NCBI GenBank assembly: GCA_016125265.1
Contig: WGMC01000028.1
Location: forward strand, 48,700-112,699
Direction: 5' to 3'
DNA from: Planctomycetaceae bacterium
GTDB taxonomy: Bacteria; Planctomycetota; UBA1135; GCA-002686595
DNA length: 64,000 nt
In this document: one piece after another, positions 8,435 through 18,100 of the stretch
Numbering within the stretch: the stretch's first letter is position 1
How the letters are laid out: each line of letters starts with the position of its first letter
The notes under the pieces: generated by a model
The model's input: only the letters and a program-made list of their open reading frames with translations
Told to the model about the DNA's origin: nothing
Databases searched by the model: none
Translations under genes and position numbers: made by a program

Positions 8435-10048
8435 TCAGCGCAGGTCGGGCCAGATGCCGCCGTCGATCACCAGGCGGTTCAAGTGCGCGCGCACGGCCGC
8501 GCCCTCTTCCACCGCGGGCGCCTCGGCATAGCCCATCGACGAAAGTTCCGCGACTTCGCGCCGGTCGAGTGCCCGGCTCGCACCGCCCCGCAGCGGCAAT
8601 GCCTCGCGCGCGCGTTGGTACCTCGTGCGCAGGCGCTCGAGTTCGCCGTCCAGAACGACCAGGCGCGGGTCGCCGTCGAACAGCTCTTCGCCATAACCCA
8701 CTTCGCGCGGGTTGACCGAGCGATCGAAGTATTCCACGCGGCGCGCGCCGTCGCGGGGCAGGTGCTGGATCATCGAATGGGACCCGCGCCGCAGTGCCAC
8801 CAGTCGATTGGGTGTCCACTCGCGCCGCGGGAACGAGTGCAGGACCGCGCTGTAACTTTGCTCCCCGAGTTCCGCATCGCCGCGCGCCGCGGGCGAGAGG
8901 TCGCGGCCGCTGAGGTGCGGCGGCGCGGGCAGATCGGCCAGGGAGTAGAGCGTGGGCGCGAGGTCGACGAGTCCCACCAGTCCCGGCACACGCCGCCCCG
9001 CGGGCAGACCCCTGGGCCACGCGACGATGAGAGGCACGTGCAGCGATTCGGCGTAGAGCTGGGCGCGGTGCTGTTTGGCGCCGTGTTCGAAGAACTCTTC
9101 GCCGTGGTCGGAGGTCACGACCACGATCGTGTTTTCGAGCGCCCCGCGCCGCTCCACATCGGCGATCAGCGCACCGACGCGGTCGTCGGTCCACGCGATC
9201 TCGCCGTCGTAGTAGGCGACGAGTTGGGCCAGGTCGCGTTCGTCCATGCCGGGTCGCACCGGTCCGTCCGCGGTGACACCGCGGCCGTCGATGGGGCCCA
9301 CGTAGTCCGCCTTCGTGAAGCGGTGCAAGAAGGGCTCCGGCGCGCGGTAGTCGTCGTGCGGATCGAAGATGTGCGCGAAGAGCAGCCACGGCGCGCGGTT
9401 GTCGTCCGCCTCCAAACCGTCGAGCCACGCGCCCGCGCGCCGCACGACCAGATCCGCGGTGGGACCTTGGGAGGCGAACCACTCCGGGCGCTCCGCTGCG
9501 AGCTGCGCAACCTGGCCGGTGCCCTCGCGGGCGCGCGCCTCGCGCTGCAACCGCGCCTCGCTGTCGCCGTCGAGCAGCGCGATGTCGGACACACGCTCGT
9601 ACACCTCGAACCCGGGCCCGAAACCGAAACGCGGTTCCAGGAACTTCCACGTCACGAATCCGGCGGTGCGGTACCCCGCCTTCTGGAACACTTCGGACAA
9701 GAACGTGCCCTTCATCGGCAGCACCGGCGGCCCGCCGGGCACACCGACCACTTGCCACAGGCGCTCGTCGTCGATGCCGTGCACGCTCATCGACAGCCCG
9801 GTCAGCATCGAGAGGTGCGACGGCAGGGTCCACGACGTCGGCGCAAAACATTCCTTGAAGAGCACGCCATTCGCCGCCAGGCGATCCAGGTTCGGCGACG
9901 TGGGCCGCCAATGGCCGTAGGCCGACAGGTGGTCCGCGCGCAGGGTGTCGATGCTGACCAGCAGGACGTTCGGTCGGCGGTCCTCGCGCCCTCCGCAAGC
10001 CGCGGCGAGGGCGAGGACGGCGATCGGCCACGGGCACTTCACGGGCAC
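8435..10048 (-). CDS. Sulfatase-fold lipoprotein with Thr in place of the formylglycine Cys
   Basis: 537 aa from a GTG start. A lipobox (LALAAACGG, Cys18) predicts an outer- or periplasm-facing lipoprotein. The alkaline-phosphatase/sulfatase core is clear: PNVLLVSIDTLRADHLSAYG with metal-ligand Asp34, then SWTLPSHLSMLTG, and VVTSDHGEEFFEHG. In active type I sulfatases the nucleophile motif is C/S-x-P-S-R; here it reads T74-L-P-S-H, so formylglycine cannot form. Thr is the nucleophile in the related lipoteichoic-acid synthase and phosphoethanolamine transferase groups, so a phosphotransferase or phosphodiesterase role is as likely as sulfate ester cleavage. It is transcribed away from the FliK-like gene, sharing a short intergenic stretch of about 35 bp. 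Confidence 0.82.
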   Translation of the reverse strand: MPVKCPWPIAVLALAAACGGREDRRPNVLLVSIDTLRADHLSAYGHWRPTSPNLDRLAANGVLFKECFAPTSWTLPSHLSMLTGLSMSVHGIDDERLWQVVGVPGGPPVLPMKGTFLSEVFQKAGYRTAGFVTWKFLEPRFGFGPGFEVYERVSDIALLDGDSEARLQREARAREGTGQVAQLAAERPEWFASQGPTADLVVRRAGAWLDGLEADDNRAPWLLFAHIFDPHDDYRAPEPFLHRFTKADYVGPIDGRGVTADGPVRPGMDERDLAQLVAYYDGEIAWTDDRVGALIADVERRGALENTIVVVTSDHGEEFFEHGAKQHRAQLYAESLHVPLIVAWPRGLPAGRRVPGLVGLVDLAPTLYSLADLPAPPHLSGRDLSPAARGDAELGEQSYSAVLHSFPRREWTPNRLVALRRGSHSMIQHLPRDGARRVEYFDRSVNPREVGYGEELFDGDPRLVVLDGELERLRTRYQRAREALPLRGGASRALDRREVAELSSMGYAEAPAVEEGAAVRAHLNRLVIDGGIWPDLR

Positions 10049-10083
10049 AACTCTGGGCGCGCTTGCGGCGGGGAGGGGACGGT

Positions 10084-11163
10084 TTGGCGCTCAAGCGAGC
10101 GCCAGGTCGGTCGATCCTACTGGCGGAGTCCCCCCGCCCCGCCCCGGACTCCAAAACGCCCGTGGATCCGCTCCCCCCGATAGACCGCGCCCCGCCGGTG
10201 GCTAGAGCGGCCCAGCCGCCGGCCCCGCCGTCGCCGCCGCTGCGCGCGTTGCTCGAGGCGGCCCTTTCGCGCGAACACGGCGGCGCCGCCCACCACGGTC
10301 CCGTGGGAGCCGGCGGCCCGGGCGGCTCGCAACCGTCCGCGGGCGTCCTGGTCCAAGTCCTCGAAGGTTATTCGGAGGTCCTGCGCCGGTCCCTGGGCGA
10401 GGGCCGCCCGCTCGGGGAGCTGTTCGCGAACCTGCTGCGCCGCCTCGCCGAGCGCGTCGCCCGCGCTGCCGAGGGGCCCGAGCGCGACGCCGCGGGCGCC
10501 CTCCTGGCCGAGTTCGTCGCGCACCTGGTGGGCTCCGACCTGGACGGCCCGGGCCTGGCCGCGCGCGCCGCGGCGTCGGGCCTGTTCGACGAGGCGCAGC
10601 TCGCGCTCACACCCGACGGCGACACCCCGCCGCTGGGGCTGAAGGCGCAGCTCCTGAACCTTCTGGCGCAGTTGGCGCCCGGCCCCGAGCGCGACGCGGC
10701 GTCGGCGCTTCTGCTCGGCATCGAGCGGGAGCAATGGCTCGAACTGCTGCGTGTCGACCTCTCGGAACCCCGTCTCCTCGCGCTGCCGTTTGCGCACGGG
10801 GAGCACTTCGGGACCCTGTTCCTGGGCTGGGCGCGGGAGGGCGGCGACGGGCAGCCCGGCGGCGAGGGCGGCCGGCGCCAGGACCGCCGCCTTTCGCTCT
10901 CGCTCGAACTCGCAACCCTCGGGCCCATGCGTGCGGACCTGGTGTTCGCGGCGGAGCGTCTCCTCGTGCGCCTCGCGTTTGCGTCGCCCACTGCCCTCGA
11001 CCTGGCCCGGGCGCAAGCGGACCACCTGGCGGCGCGTCTGGCCGCCTGCGGGGGCGCGCGGGCCCTCGAAGTCCAGCTCGAGTTTGCGCTGCTCTCGGCC
11101 GATGGGCCGAGTCGCGGCCACTCCGACGGGCGCGAACCGCACGCCCTGGAGGAAGTGGCTTGA
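10084..11163 (+). CDS. FliK-like flagellar hook-length control C-terminal domain protein
   Basis: About 359 aa. I chose the TTG at 10084 because a GGGAGGGG stretch lies 5-6 nt before it; a TTG at 10063 is the alternative. The N-terminal 60 residues are Pro/Ala-rich, and the middle is helical and Leu-rich. The C-terminal part (LSLSLELATLGPMRADLVF ... LLVRLAFASPTALDLARAQ ... LAARLAACG) has the beta-strand and helix pattern of the Flg_hook domain of FliK. That domain measures hook length and switches export specificity through FlhB. The next gene encodes a free FlhB-C-like domain and overlaps it by 4 nt (TTGA), which strongly supports the call. No other flagellar genes are present. Confidence 0.65.
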   Translation: MALKRAPGRSILLAESPRPAPDSKTPVDPLPPIDRAPPVARAAQPPAPPSPPLRALLEAALSREHGGAAHHGPVGAGGPGGSQPSAGVLVQVLEGYSEVLRRSLGEGRPLGELFANLLRRLAERVARAAEGPERDAAGALLAEFVAHLVGSDLDGPGLAARAAASGLFDEAQLALTPDGDTPPLGLKAQLLNLLAQLAPGPERDAASALLLGIEREQWLELLRVDLSEPRLLALPFAHGEHFGTLFLGWAREGGDGQPGGEGGRRQDRRLSLSLELATLGPMRADLVFAAERLLVRLAFASPTALDLARAQADHLAARLAACGGARALEVQLEFALLSADGPSRGHSDGREPHALEEVA

Positions 11164-11441
11164 GCCCGGACCGCACACCCACGCCGCGCGCCGTGGCCCT
11201 CTCCTACGACCAGAACCTGCCGGCGGCGCCCCGGGTCGTGGCCAAGGGCGTGGGCGAGTTGGCCGAGCGCATCCTCGCCCTGGCCGACGCGGCCGGAGTG
11301 CCGGTGCGCCGCGAGCCGGAGCTGGTGGGTTGGCTCGGTTCGATCGAACTCGGCGCCCATTTGCCCGAGGAGCTGTGGGCGGCCGCGGCCGAGTTGCTCG
11401 CCTTCCTGCTGGAGCTGGAGGACGGCGCGCCGCCCAAATGA
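11160..11441 (+). CDS. FlhB C-terminal-like export switch protein (FlhX/YlqH type)
   Basis: 93 aa from a TTG at 11160 that overlaps the FliK-like stop (TTGA), with GGAGGA about 10 nt upstream. The sequence AVALSYDQNLPAAPRVVAKG, then GELAERILALADAAGVPVRR and LPEELWAAAAELLAFLLELE, is the cytoplasmic domain of FlhB/YscU without the membrane part. The autocleavage site NPTH of full FlhB is replaced by a segment around YDQNLPAAP, so cleavage is unlikely. Such free-standing domains can stand in for the cleaved FlhB C-terminus in type III export switching. The pairing with a FliK-like protein fits a substrate-switch module in flagellar export. Short but well conserved. Confidence 0.8.
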   Translation: MSPDRTPTPRAVALSYDQNLPAAPRVVAKGVGELAERILALADAAGVPVRREPELVGWLGSIELGAHLPEELWAAAAELLAFLLELEDGAPPK

Positions 11442-11487
11442 CGGCGGCGCGGTTTGCAGAGGCGCGGCCCGTGGGCAAAATCCCCGG

Positions 11488-12675
11488 GTGAACGAAGCCA
11501 ACTCGGATTCCCCGGCCGGGCGCCGGACGCCCCTCGTGGCGCGGCTCCTCCGCGCGTTGTTGTTGCTGGTGGGCGGTGTGGCCCTCCTGGGTGCGCTCAC
11601 CCTGGTGGTGCTCGAGTTCCTGGTGCGCCACGACGACCGCAGCAAGGGCCGCACGATCGACTACTACCGTCTGCCCGGCGAGAAGGAACTGCGCGAGGGC
11701 CTGTACGTTCCGCACCCGTACCTCGGTTACGCCCTGCGCCCGGGTTACGAGCGCGCGGGCAACCCCAAGGTGCGCGGCGTGGCGCAGGTGCACATCAACA
11801 GCCACGGCATGCGCGGCCCGGAGATGGCGGTCGAGAAGGACCCGCGCACCATCCGCATCCTGTGCCTGGGCGGCTCGACGACCTACTGCACGGGCGCGAT
11901 GAGCGACGCCGCGGCGTGGCCGGCGCAGCTCGAAGAGCGGCTCAATGCGGCCGGTGTGCCCGGTGTGCGTTTCGAGGTGGGGAACTGCGGCGTGTCGGGT
12001 TGGACCACCGCCGAGAGCCTCATCAACCTCGCTCTGCGGCTGGTGGAGCTGCGCCCGGACTTCGTGCTGCTCTACCACATCCCCAACGACGCGCGTGCCA
12101 TCCAAACCCGCGGCGTGGTGGGCGACTACACCCACCTGCGCCAGGCCTGGGTCGCGGACAACCCCGGCGAGGTCGATCGCTGGTTGTCCGAGCGTTTCCA
12201 CCTCTTCGGCCGCTGGCGCCAGAGCCGCGGCGGGGGCGAGCAGGCGCTCGTTTCGCTGCAGCGCTACGTGTTCGTGCCCGACTTCAAGTCGCTGCACGTG
12301 CGCTCGGACGTGGAAGTGGTCGAGCGCGGCGTCGAGATCTACCGGCGCAACTTGAAACATCTGGTCGCGTTGGCGCGCGCGCACGGCGTAGAACCCCTGC
12401 TGCAGACCTTCGCCGATTGTCCCTCCATCGAAACGCCGGACGGCGAGCGTTACACCGAGACGATCCGGCGGCAGAACGAAGTGATCGAGGCGCTCGGCGC
12501 CGAACTCGGTGTGCACGTGGTGGACATGACTGCATTGCGCGATCGGCCCGAACTTTTTGACGACTGGATGCACTACAACGAGCGCGGCTGCGCCGAACAC
12601 GGCGCGCGGCTCGCCACCCAACTCTTTGCGTGGCCGGCCCTGCGCGAGCGCGCCCAAGCGCTGGGCGGTCGCTGA
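11488..12675 (+). CDS. Membrane-anchored SGNH/GDSL-family hydrolase
   Basis: 395 aa from a GTG at 11488. One N-terminal membrane helix (about residues 19-47, LLRALLLLVGGVALLGALTL) would anchor a periplasmic catalytic domain. Block I is LCLGGSTTYCTG with the nucleophile Ser in GGST, the Asn block is YHIPNDA, and the catalytic pair is in DWMHYNERG (Asp and His). INSHGMRGPE before block I is typical of the planctomycete GDSL-like proteins. The likely role is esterase or acyl-carbohydrate hydrolase activity on exported polymers; the substrate is unknown. The stop is 2 nt before the pdxA GTG, so the two genes share a transcript, though no functional link is evident. Confidence 0.78.
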   Translation: MNEANSDSPAGRRTPLVARLLRALLLLVGGVALLGALTLVVLEFLVRHDDRSKGRTIDYYRLPGEKELREGLYVPHPYLGYALRPGYERAGNPKVRGVAQVHINSHGMRGPEMAVEKDPRTIRILCLGGSTTYCTGAMSDAAAWPAQLEERLNAAGVPGVRFEVGNCGVSGWTTAESLINLALRLVELRPDFVLLYHIPNDARAIQTRGVVGDYTHLRQAWVADNPGEVDRWLSERFHLFGRWRQSRGGGEQALVSLQRYVFVPDFKSLHVRSDVEVVERGVEIYRRNLKHLVALARAHGVEPLLQTFADCPSIETPDGERYTETIRRQNEVIEALGAELGVHVVDMTALRDRPELFDDWMHYNERGCAEHGARLATQLFAWPALRERAQALGGR

Positions 12676-12677
12676 CC

Positions 12678-13664
12678 GTGGTGGGGGCGCTCCACAACCC
12701 GCGACCGCGCGTCGCCCTGACGTTCGGGGACCCGGCGGGCATCGGGCCCGAGGTCGCGCGTGTGGCCCTCGCCGATGCTGGGCTCGCCGCGCGCGCGCGT
12801 TTTGTCGCCATCGGTCCCGCGCGCGACTGGCCCGCGGGGGCGTCGCCGTGGGATTCGGCGGACCGAGCGGCGCTCGGCGGCGAGGGCACCCTGTGGCTCG
12901 ACAGCGGCGGGCCGCGCGAGCACACCATGGGACTTGCGCAGGCGGCGTGCGGGCGCGCGGCGCTCGACGCGCTGCGCGCGGGCCACGAACTGGCCGTGGC
13001 GGGGGACGTGGAAGCCCTGGTGACCGGCCCGGTCTCGAAGGAGGCCATGGCACTCGCGGGGGAACGCGTGGAAGGCCAGACGCAGTTGCTGAGCCGCTGG
13101 TGCAATGGGCCCGAGGTCGAGATGATGGCCGTGGCCGGCGAGCTGCGTGTGCTCTTGCTGACGCGCCACATGCCGCTCGCGAAGGCGCTCCAGATGGTGA
13201 CGGCGGAGCGTGTCGTGGGGCACCTTCGGATGCTGCACCGCGGCCTGGTGGAGTTCGGTTGGCCGCGTCCGCGCGTGGCGCTCGCGGGCCTGAATCCACA
13301 CGCGGGGGAAAACGGCCTGCTCGGCAGCGAGGAGGCCGACGTCCTGGCGCCCGCCGCGGAAGAGGCGCGCGCCCTGGGCATCGACGTCGCCGGACCGCTT
13401 TCGCCCGACACGGTCTTCCAGCAGGCGGCGCGCGGACGCTTCGACGCGGTGCTCGCCCTTTACCACGACCAGGCGTTCATTCCGGTCAAGCTGCTCGACC
13501 CCGACGGGGGGCTCACGGTGCTGCTCGGACTGCCGTACCTGAGGGTCAGCCCCGCCCACGGCACGGCCTTCGACATCGCCGGTCGGGGCCTGGCGTCGCC
13601 CGCAAGCTTGCTGCGGGCCGCGCACCAGGCGGTGGATTGGGCCCTGGCGCGGCGGAACCGGTGA
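12678..13664 (+). CDS. pdxA: 4-hydroxythreonine-4-phosphate dehydrogenase
   Basis: 328 aa from the GTG at 12678 (an adjacent GTG at 12681 is equivalent), the standard PdxA length. An ATG at 12630 would lengthen the protein inside the upstream gene and is less likely. It oxidises 4-phosphohydroxy-L-threonine with NAD in DXP-dependent pyridoxal phosphate synthesis. Family motifs run throughout: TFGDPAGIGPE at the N terminus, TGPVSKEAM, NPHAGENGLLGSEE, GPLSPDTVF, ALYHDQAFIPVKLL and SPAHGTAFDIAGRG. The metal-binding His residues are in GQTQLL-flanking, YHDQ and SPAHGTA segments. No pdxJ is in the window. Confidence is high because the motifs are complete. Confidence 0.95.
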   Translation: MVGALHNPRPRVALTFGDPAGIGPEVARVALADAGLAARARFVAIGPARDWPAGASPWDSADRAALGGEGTLWLDSGGPREHTMGLAQAACGRAALDALRAGHELAVAGDVEALVTGPVSKEAMALAGERVEGQTQLLSRWCNGPEVEMMAVAGELRVLLLTRHMPLAKALQMVTAERVVGHLRMLHRGLVEFGWPRPRVALAGLNPHAGENGLLGSEEADVLAPAAEEARALGIDVAGPLSPDTVFQQAARGRFDAVLALYHDQAFIPVKLLDPDGGLTVLLGLPYLRVSPAHGTAFDIAGRGLASPASLLRAAHQAVDWALARRNR

Positions 13665-13787
13665 GGCTCCCCCCAGGGGAAACCCGCCGGCGTTCCCATC
13701 GCGTTCAAACCCCGCCAAAACCGCTTCGCTCGGTCGCAAGGGGCGCCCAGCGGTGCTAACACTCCTATCCAGCCGACTGCCGCGCCC

Positions 13788-15068
13788 ATGAACCGTCCCT
13801 TGCCCTCCCTCGCGTGCCTGGGCACGGCCCTCCTCGTCGGGTGGTCCGTCCTGGTGGGCTGTGCGCCCGACGATGTCGCACTGCCCGCCACGGTGTCCGC
13901 CACGGTGCCCGCCGCGCCGCTCGAGGTGGAAGTGGCGGCGCTCGAGCGGCACCAAGTCCCGCTGACCGTCCAGATGACGGGCACGCTGTATGGCGTCGAG
14001 GAGGTGGCCCTCGCCGCGGAGGTCGGCGGGCGGCTCGTGGCCGTGGAGGCCGACCTGGGCGACCGCGTCGCGCCGGGCACCGTGCTCGCGCGCATCGAGC
14101 CTCGGGACTTCGAACTGGCCCGGGACGAGCGCGCCCAGGCCCTGGCGCAGGAGCTCTCGCAGTTCGGCCTCACGGAGCTGCCGCCGGAGGACTTCGACAT
14201 CGAAGGGCTGCCTTCCGTGGTGCGCGCGCGCCTCGAGCGCGAGAACGCGGAGCAACGTTACGAGCGTTCGAAGAGTCTGGCGGACGGCCGCACGGCGGCG
14301 ATCAGTGAGCAGGCGCTCGCGGACCTCTTGACCTCGGCCGAGGTGGCGGCGGCCGGGCTGGACCTGGCGCGCCTCGACGCGCGCGCGGGGCTGGCACAGG
14401 CGCGCACGTTGCAAGCCCAACTGCGTCAGGCCGAGCGCCGCCTTGCGTTGACGACCGTCGGCGCGCCGCCGGCGGCACGCGCCTCCAGCGCCGACCGCGA
14501 GCCGACTTGGGCGGTGGCCGAGCGCCTGGCCGTCGCGGGCGACTTCGTCGGCTCCGGTGACGTGCTCTACCGACTGGTCGCGACGGATCCCCTGGTGCTG
14601 CGCGGTTCGTTGCCCGAGCGGCACTACGGCGACATCCGTGTCGGCCAAGCCGTCGAACTCGTCGTAGCGGGGCAGAAGCCCAATCCGGTGGGCGAGGTTT
14701 CGCGTGTTTCGCCTGCCGTCGACGTGGCGACGCGCAGTTTCGCCGTCGAGGTGCGTGTGCCCAACCCGGACGACAGGCTCGCCCCCGGCGCGTTTGCAGT
14801 TGCGCAGATCACGGTGGGCGAGAACAGTGCTTTCCTCGCGCCGGCGCGCACGGTGTCGAGTTTTGCCGGTGTGCAGCGGGTGTTCGTGGCCCGCGAAAAC
14901 AAGGCCTTCGAGGAGCGGGTGCAGACGGGGCGGACCTTCGGCGAGCGTGTGGAACTCCTGGGCGAGCTCGAAGCCGGGGCGCAACTCGTGCTCGATCCCC
15001 CCTCGCGCATGGTGGACGGCACGCCGATTCGAGTGGGCGCCGCGGCGCCGGCCCAAGGCGCGCCCTGA
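13788..15068 (+). CDS. RND efflux periplasmic adaptor (membrane fusion protein), lipoprotein
   Basis: 426 aa. The signal sequence ends in a lipobox (VGWSVLVGC, Cys25), so the protein is lipid-anchored. The order is a beta-barrel start (QVPLTVQMTGTLYGVEEVAL), a lipoyl half (VGGRLVAVEADLGDRVAPG and ARIEPRDFELARDE), a helical hairpin (about residues 120-220) with heptad-like Glu/Arg/Leu content, then beta-barrel and membrane-proximal domains ending near EAGAQLVLDP. It bridges the inner-membrane pump encoded 42 bp downstream to an outer-membrane channel, which is not encoded here. Substrates are unknown. There are no regulatory genes next to it. Confidence 0.88.
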   Translation: MNRPLPSLACLGTALLVGWSVLVGCAPDDVALPATVSATVPAAPLEVEVAALERHQVPLTVQMTGTLYGVEEVALAAEVGGRLVAVEADLGDRVAPGTVLARIEPRDFELARDERAQALAQELSQFGLTELPPEDFDIEGLPSVVRARLERENAEQRYERSKSLADGRTAAISEQALADLLTSAEVAAAGLDLARLDARAGLAQARTLQAQLRQAERRLALTTVGAPPAARASSADREPTWAVAERLAVAGDFVGSGDVLYRLVATDPLVLRGSLPERHYGDIRVGQAVELVVAGQKPNPVGEVSRVSPAVDVATRSFAVEVRVPNPDDRLAPGAFAVAQITVGENSAFLAPARTVSSFAGVQRVFVARENKAFEERVQTGRTFGERVELLGELEAGAQLVLDPPSRMVDGTPIRVGAAAPAQGAP

Positions 15069-15110
15069 GCCGCGCGCGACCAGGAACGTAGCCGCAGCCA
15101 GGCACACACC

Positions 15111-18100
15111 ATGCAACGACTCGCCGAGATCTGCGTCGCGCGCCCCGTGTTCGCCACGATGATGGCGCTGGCGCTCGTGATCCTCGGCGGGGTCAGTTAC
15201 ACGCGGCTCGGCATCGACCGGCAACCGGCCGTGGACCTGCCGACCGTGCGGGTGCGCGCCACCCTGCCGGGCGCGTCGCCCGAAGACGTGGAGGTCGAGC
15301 TCAGCGACCGCATCGAAGAGGAGGTCAACACCGTCGCGGGGATCGACCAGTTGCGTTCGATCTCGGGCTCGGGCTCGGCGGTGGTGATCGCGACGTTTGG
15401 ATTGGACCGCGACATCGACGTCGCCGCCCAGGACGTGCGCGACCGCGTTTCCGGTGTCGTGCGCGACCTGCCCTCGGGGACCGATCCGCCTACGGTCGCT
15501 AAGGCCAACGCGGAGGGCGATCCCGTCTTCACCGTCGCGCTCTTCGGGCCGCGCACGATCCGCGAGCTAACCGAGTTGGCCGACAAGGTCGTGCGGCCCC
15601 GGCTCGAGCGATCGACCGGCGTCGGGGAAGTGCAGATCAACGGCGACCTCGAGCGCACGGTCAACGTCTGGATCGATCCGTCGCGGCTCGACGCGTACGG
15701 CCTGTCCGTGACCGCCGTGCGCGACGCCATCGCCGATCAGAACGCGGATGTGCCCGGCGGCAACGTGCGCGGTGCGTTGCAAGAACGCGCCCTGCGCACC
15801 CTCGGGCGGCTGGACGAGGCTTCGGCGTTCGCGGACGTGGTGGTGGCGAACCGCGACGGGGTGCCCGTGCGGGTGCGCGATGTGGCCCGGGTCGAGGACG
15901 GCACGCGCGAGATGCGCCGCACGGCGACCTTGGACGGTGTGCCGACCGTGGTGCTGGAGATCATCCGCCAGTCGGGCGCCAACTCGGTCGAGGTGATCCG
16001 CGACGCCAAACTCGCCCTCGAGGACGTGAAGGACGAGCTGCCGCCGGACGTCCAGATGGTCGTCACCCGGGACCAATCGCGCTACATCGAAGCCGCCCTG
16101 CACGAGATCAACGTGCACCTCGTGGCTGGCAGCATCCTGGCCAGCCTGGTGGTGCTCGCGTTCATGCGCAGTTGGCGGTCGACGATCATCGCCGCCGTCG
16201 CGATCCCCACGTCGGTGGTGGCGACCTTCGGGGCCATGTGGGCCCTCGGATTCACGCTCAACGGCGTGACCATGTTGGCCCTCGTCTTGATGGTCGGCAT
16301 CGTGATCGACGATGCGATCGTCGTGCTCGAGAACATCTTCCGCTTCGTGGAGGAGAAGGGCCTCACGCCCATGCAGGCGGCCGTCGAGGGCACCCGCGAG
16401 ATCGGTTTGGCCGTGCTCGCGACGACGCTCAGCCTGGTCGTCATCTTCGTGCCCGTTTCGTTCCTCTCCAGCATCGCCGGCCGCTTCCTCTACGAGTTCG
16501 GCATCACCTCCGCCGTGGCGGTGCTGGTCAGTCTCTTCGTGTCGTTCTCGCTGACGCCGATGATGGCGTCGCGCTTCCTGCGCGCCGAGGACACCAAGCT
16601 GCACGGCGGCGATTCGTCGGGTGCGCGGGCGCGCTCCCGGGGCGGATTCTACGGCGTCATCGAGCGCAGCTACGAGCGCATGCTCTCCCTCAGCGTGCGC
16701 CACCGCGCCATCACCCTGGTCATCGCCCTCGGTGTTTCGCTGACGTCGATCCCGCTCCTCGCCGCCGTGCCGCGCGAGTTCGTGCCCGGCGGCCCGGACG
16801 ACGGCGAGTTCGGGGTGAACGTCAGCGCGGGCGAAGGTGTCACGCCCGCCGCGATGCGCCTTGCAACCCGGGAGATGGAGGAGGTGGTGCGCGCGACGCC
16901 CGGAGTGGCCGTCGTCGAAGCGACCGCGGGCGGCGGCTTCCTCGGCCAGGCGAACCAAGCCCGTTTCTACATCCGCACGACGCCCCACGACGAGCGTTTG
17001 TTCTCGCTCGGACGCCTGTTCCGCGCGACGCTGGACGGGCGGCCGCTCGACGCGTTCCGCGGCAACTACAGCCAGGGCGACGTGATGGATGAGGTCGAGC
17101 GCCGGCTGCAGGGATTCCCCGGCGTGCGTGTCTCCGTGCGCAACTTCCCGTCGTTCGAGTTGGGTGGCGCGCCCTACGACATCGACTACGCGCTGCGCGG
17201 CCCCGACCTCGTGCAGCTCTACGAACTGGCCGAGGAGTTGCGCACCCGAGCCGTCGAAGTGGGCGGTTTCCGCGGCCTCGACACGTCGCTGCGGCTCGAC
17301 AAACCGGAGCTGCGTGTCGACTTGAATCGCGAACGCGCCGCGGATCTCGGGGTGGACGCCCGCGACGTCGGCAGCCTCCTGCGCCTGATGGTCGCGGGCG
17401 AGGACGAGGTCTCGCGTTTCCGCGACCCGACGACCAACGAACAGTACGATGTGCTGCTCCGCCTCGAAGGCGAGGCCGACCTCGACATGGTGGGGCTCGG
17501 CAACCTAAAGTTGCCCTCGTCGCGCGGCGGCCTCGTGCCCCTCGAAGCCTTCGCGAGCTTGAGCGAAGCCGTCGCACCGTCGCGCATCGATCGTTTGGAC
17601 CGCCAGCGTGTGGTTTCGCTGCGCGGCGGCGTCGCACCGGGTTACGCGCTCGGCGACCGGCTAGCGGTGCTGCGCGAGTTGACGGAAGAGATCGGCCTCC
17701 CGCCCGGCGTGACCACGTCGCTGTCGGGCCGCAGTCGCGAGATGGAGCGCACGTTCGACGAGTTCGCTTGGGCCTTCGGCCTGTCGATCGTGCTGATGTA
17801 CCTGATCCTCGCGTCGCAGTTCGAGAGCTTCGTGCACCCGCTGACGATCCTGCTCTCCCTGCCGCTCTCGGTGCCGTTCGCGCTGCTGTCGCTGATAGCG
17901 ACGGATGGAACGCTGAACATCTTCAGCGCGCTCGGGATGCTCGTGCTGTTCGGCGTGGTCAAGAAGAACTCGATCCTGCAGATCGACCACATCAACGGCC
18001 TGCGAGCCACCGGAATGGAGCGTATGGAGGCAATCCTCTTGGCCAACCGGGACCGCCTGCGGCCGATCCTGATGACCACTCTGTCGCTGGTCGCCGGCAT

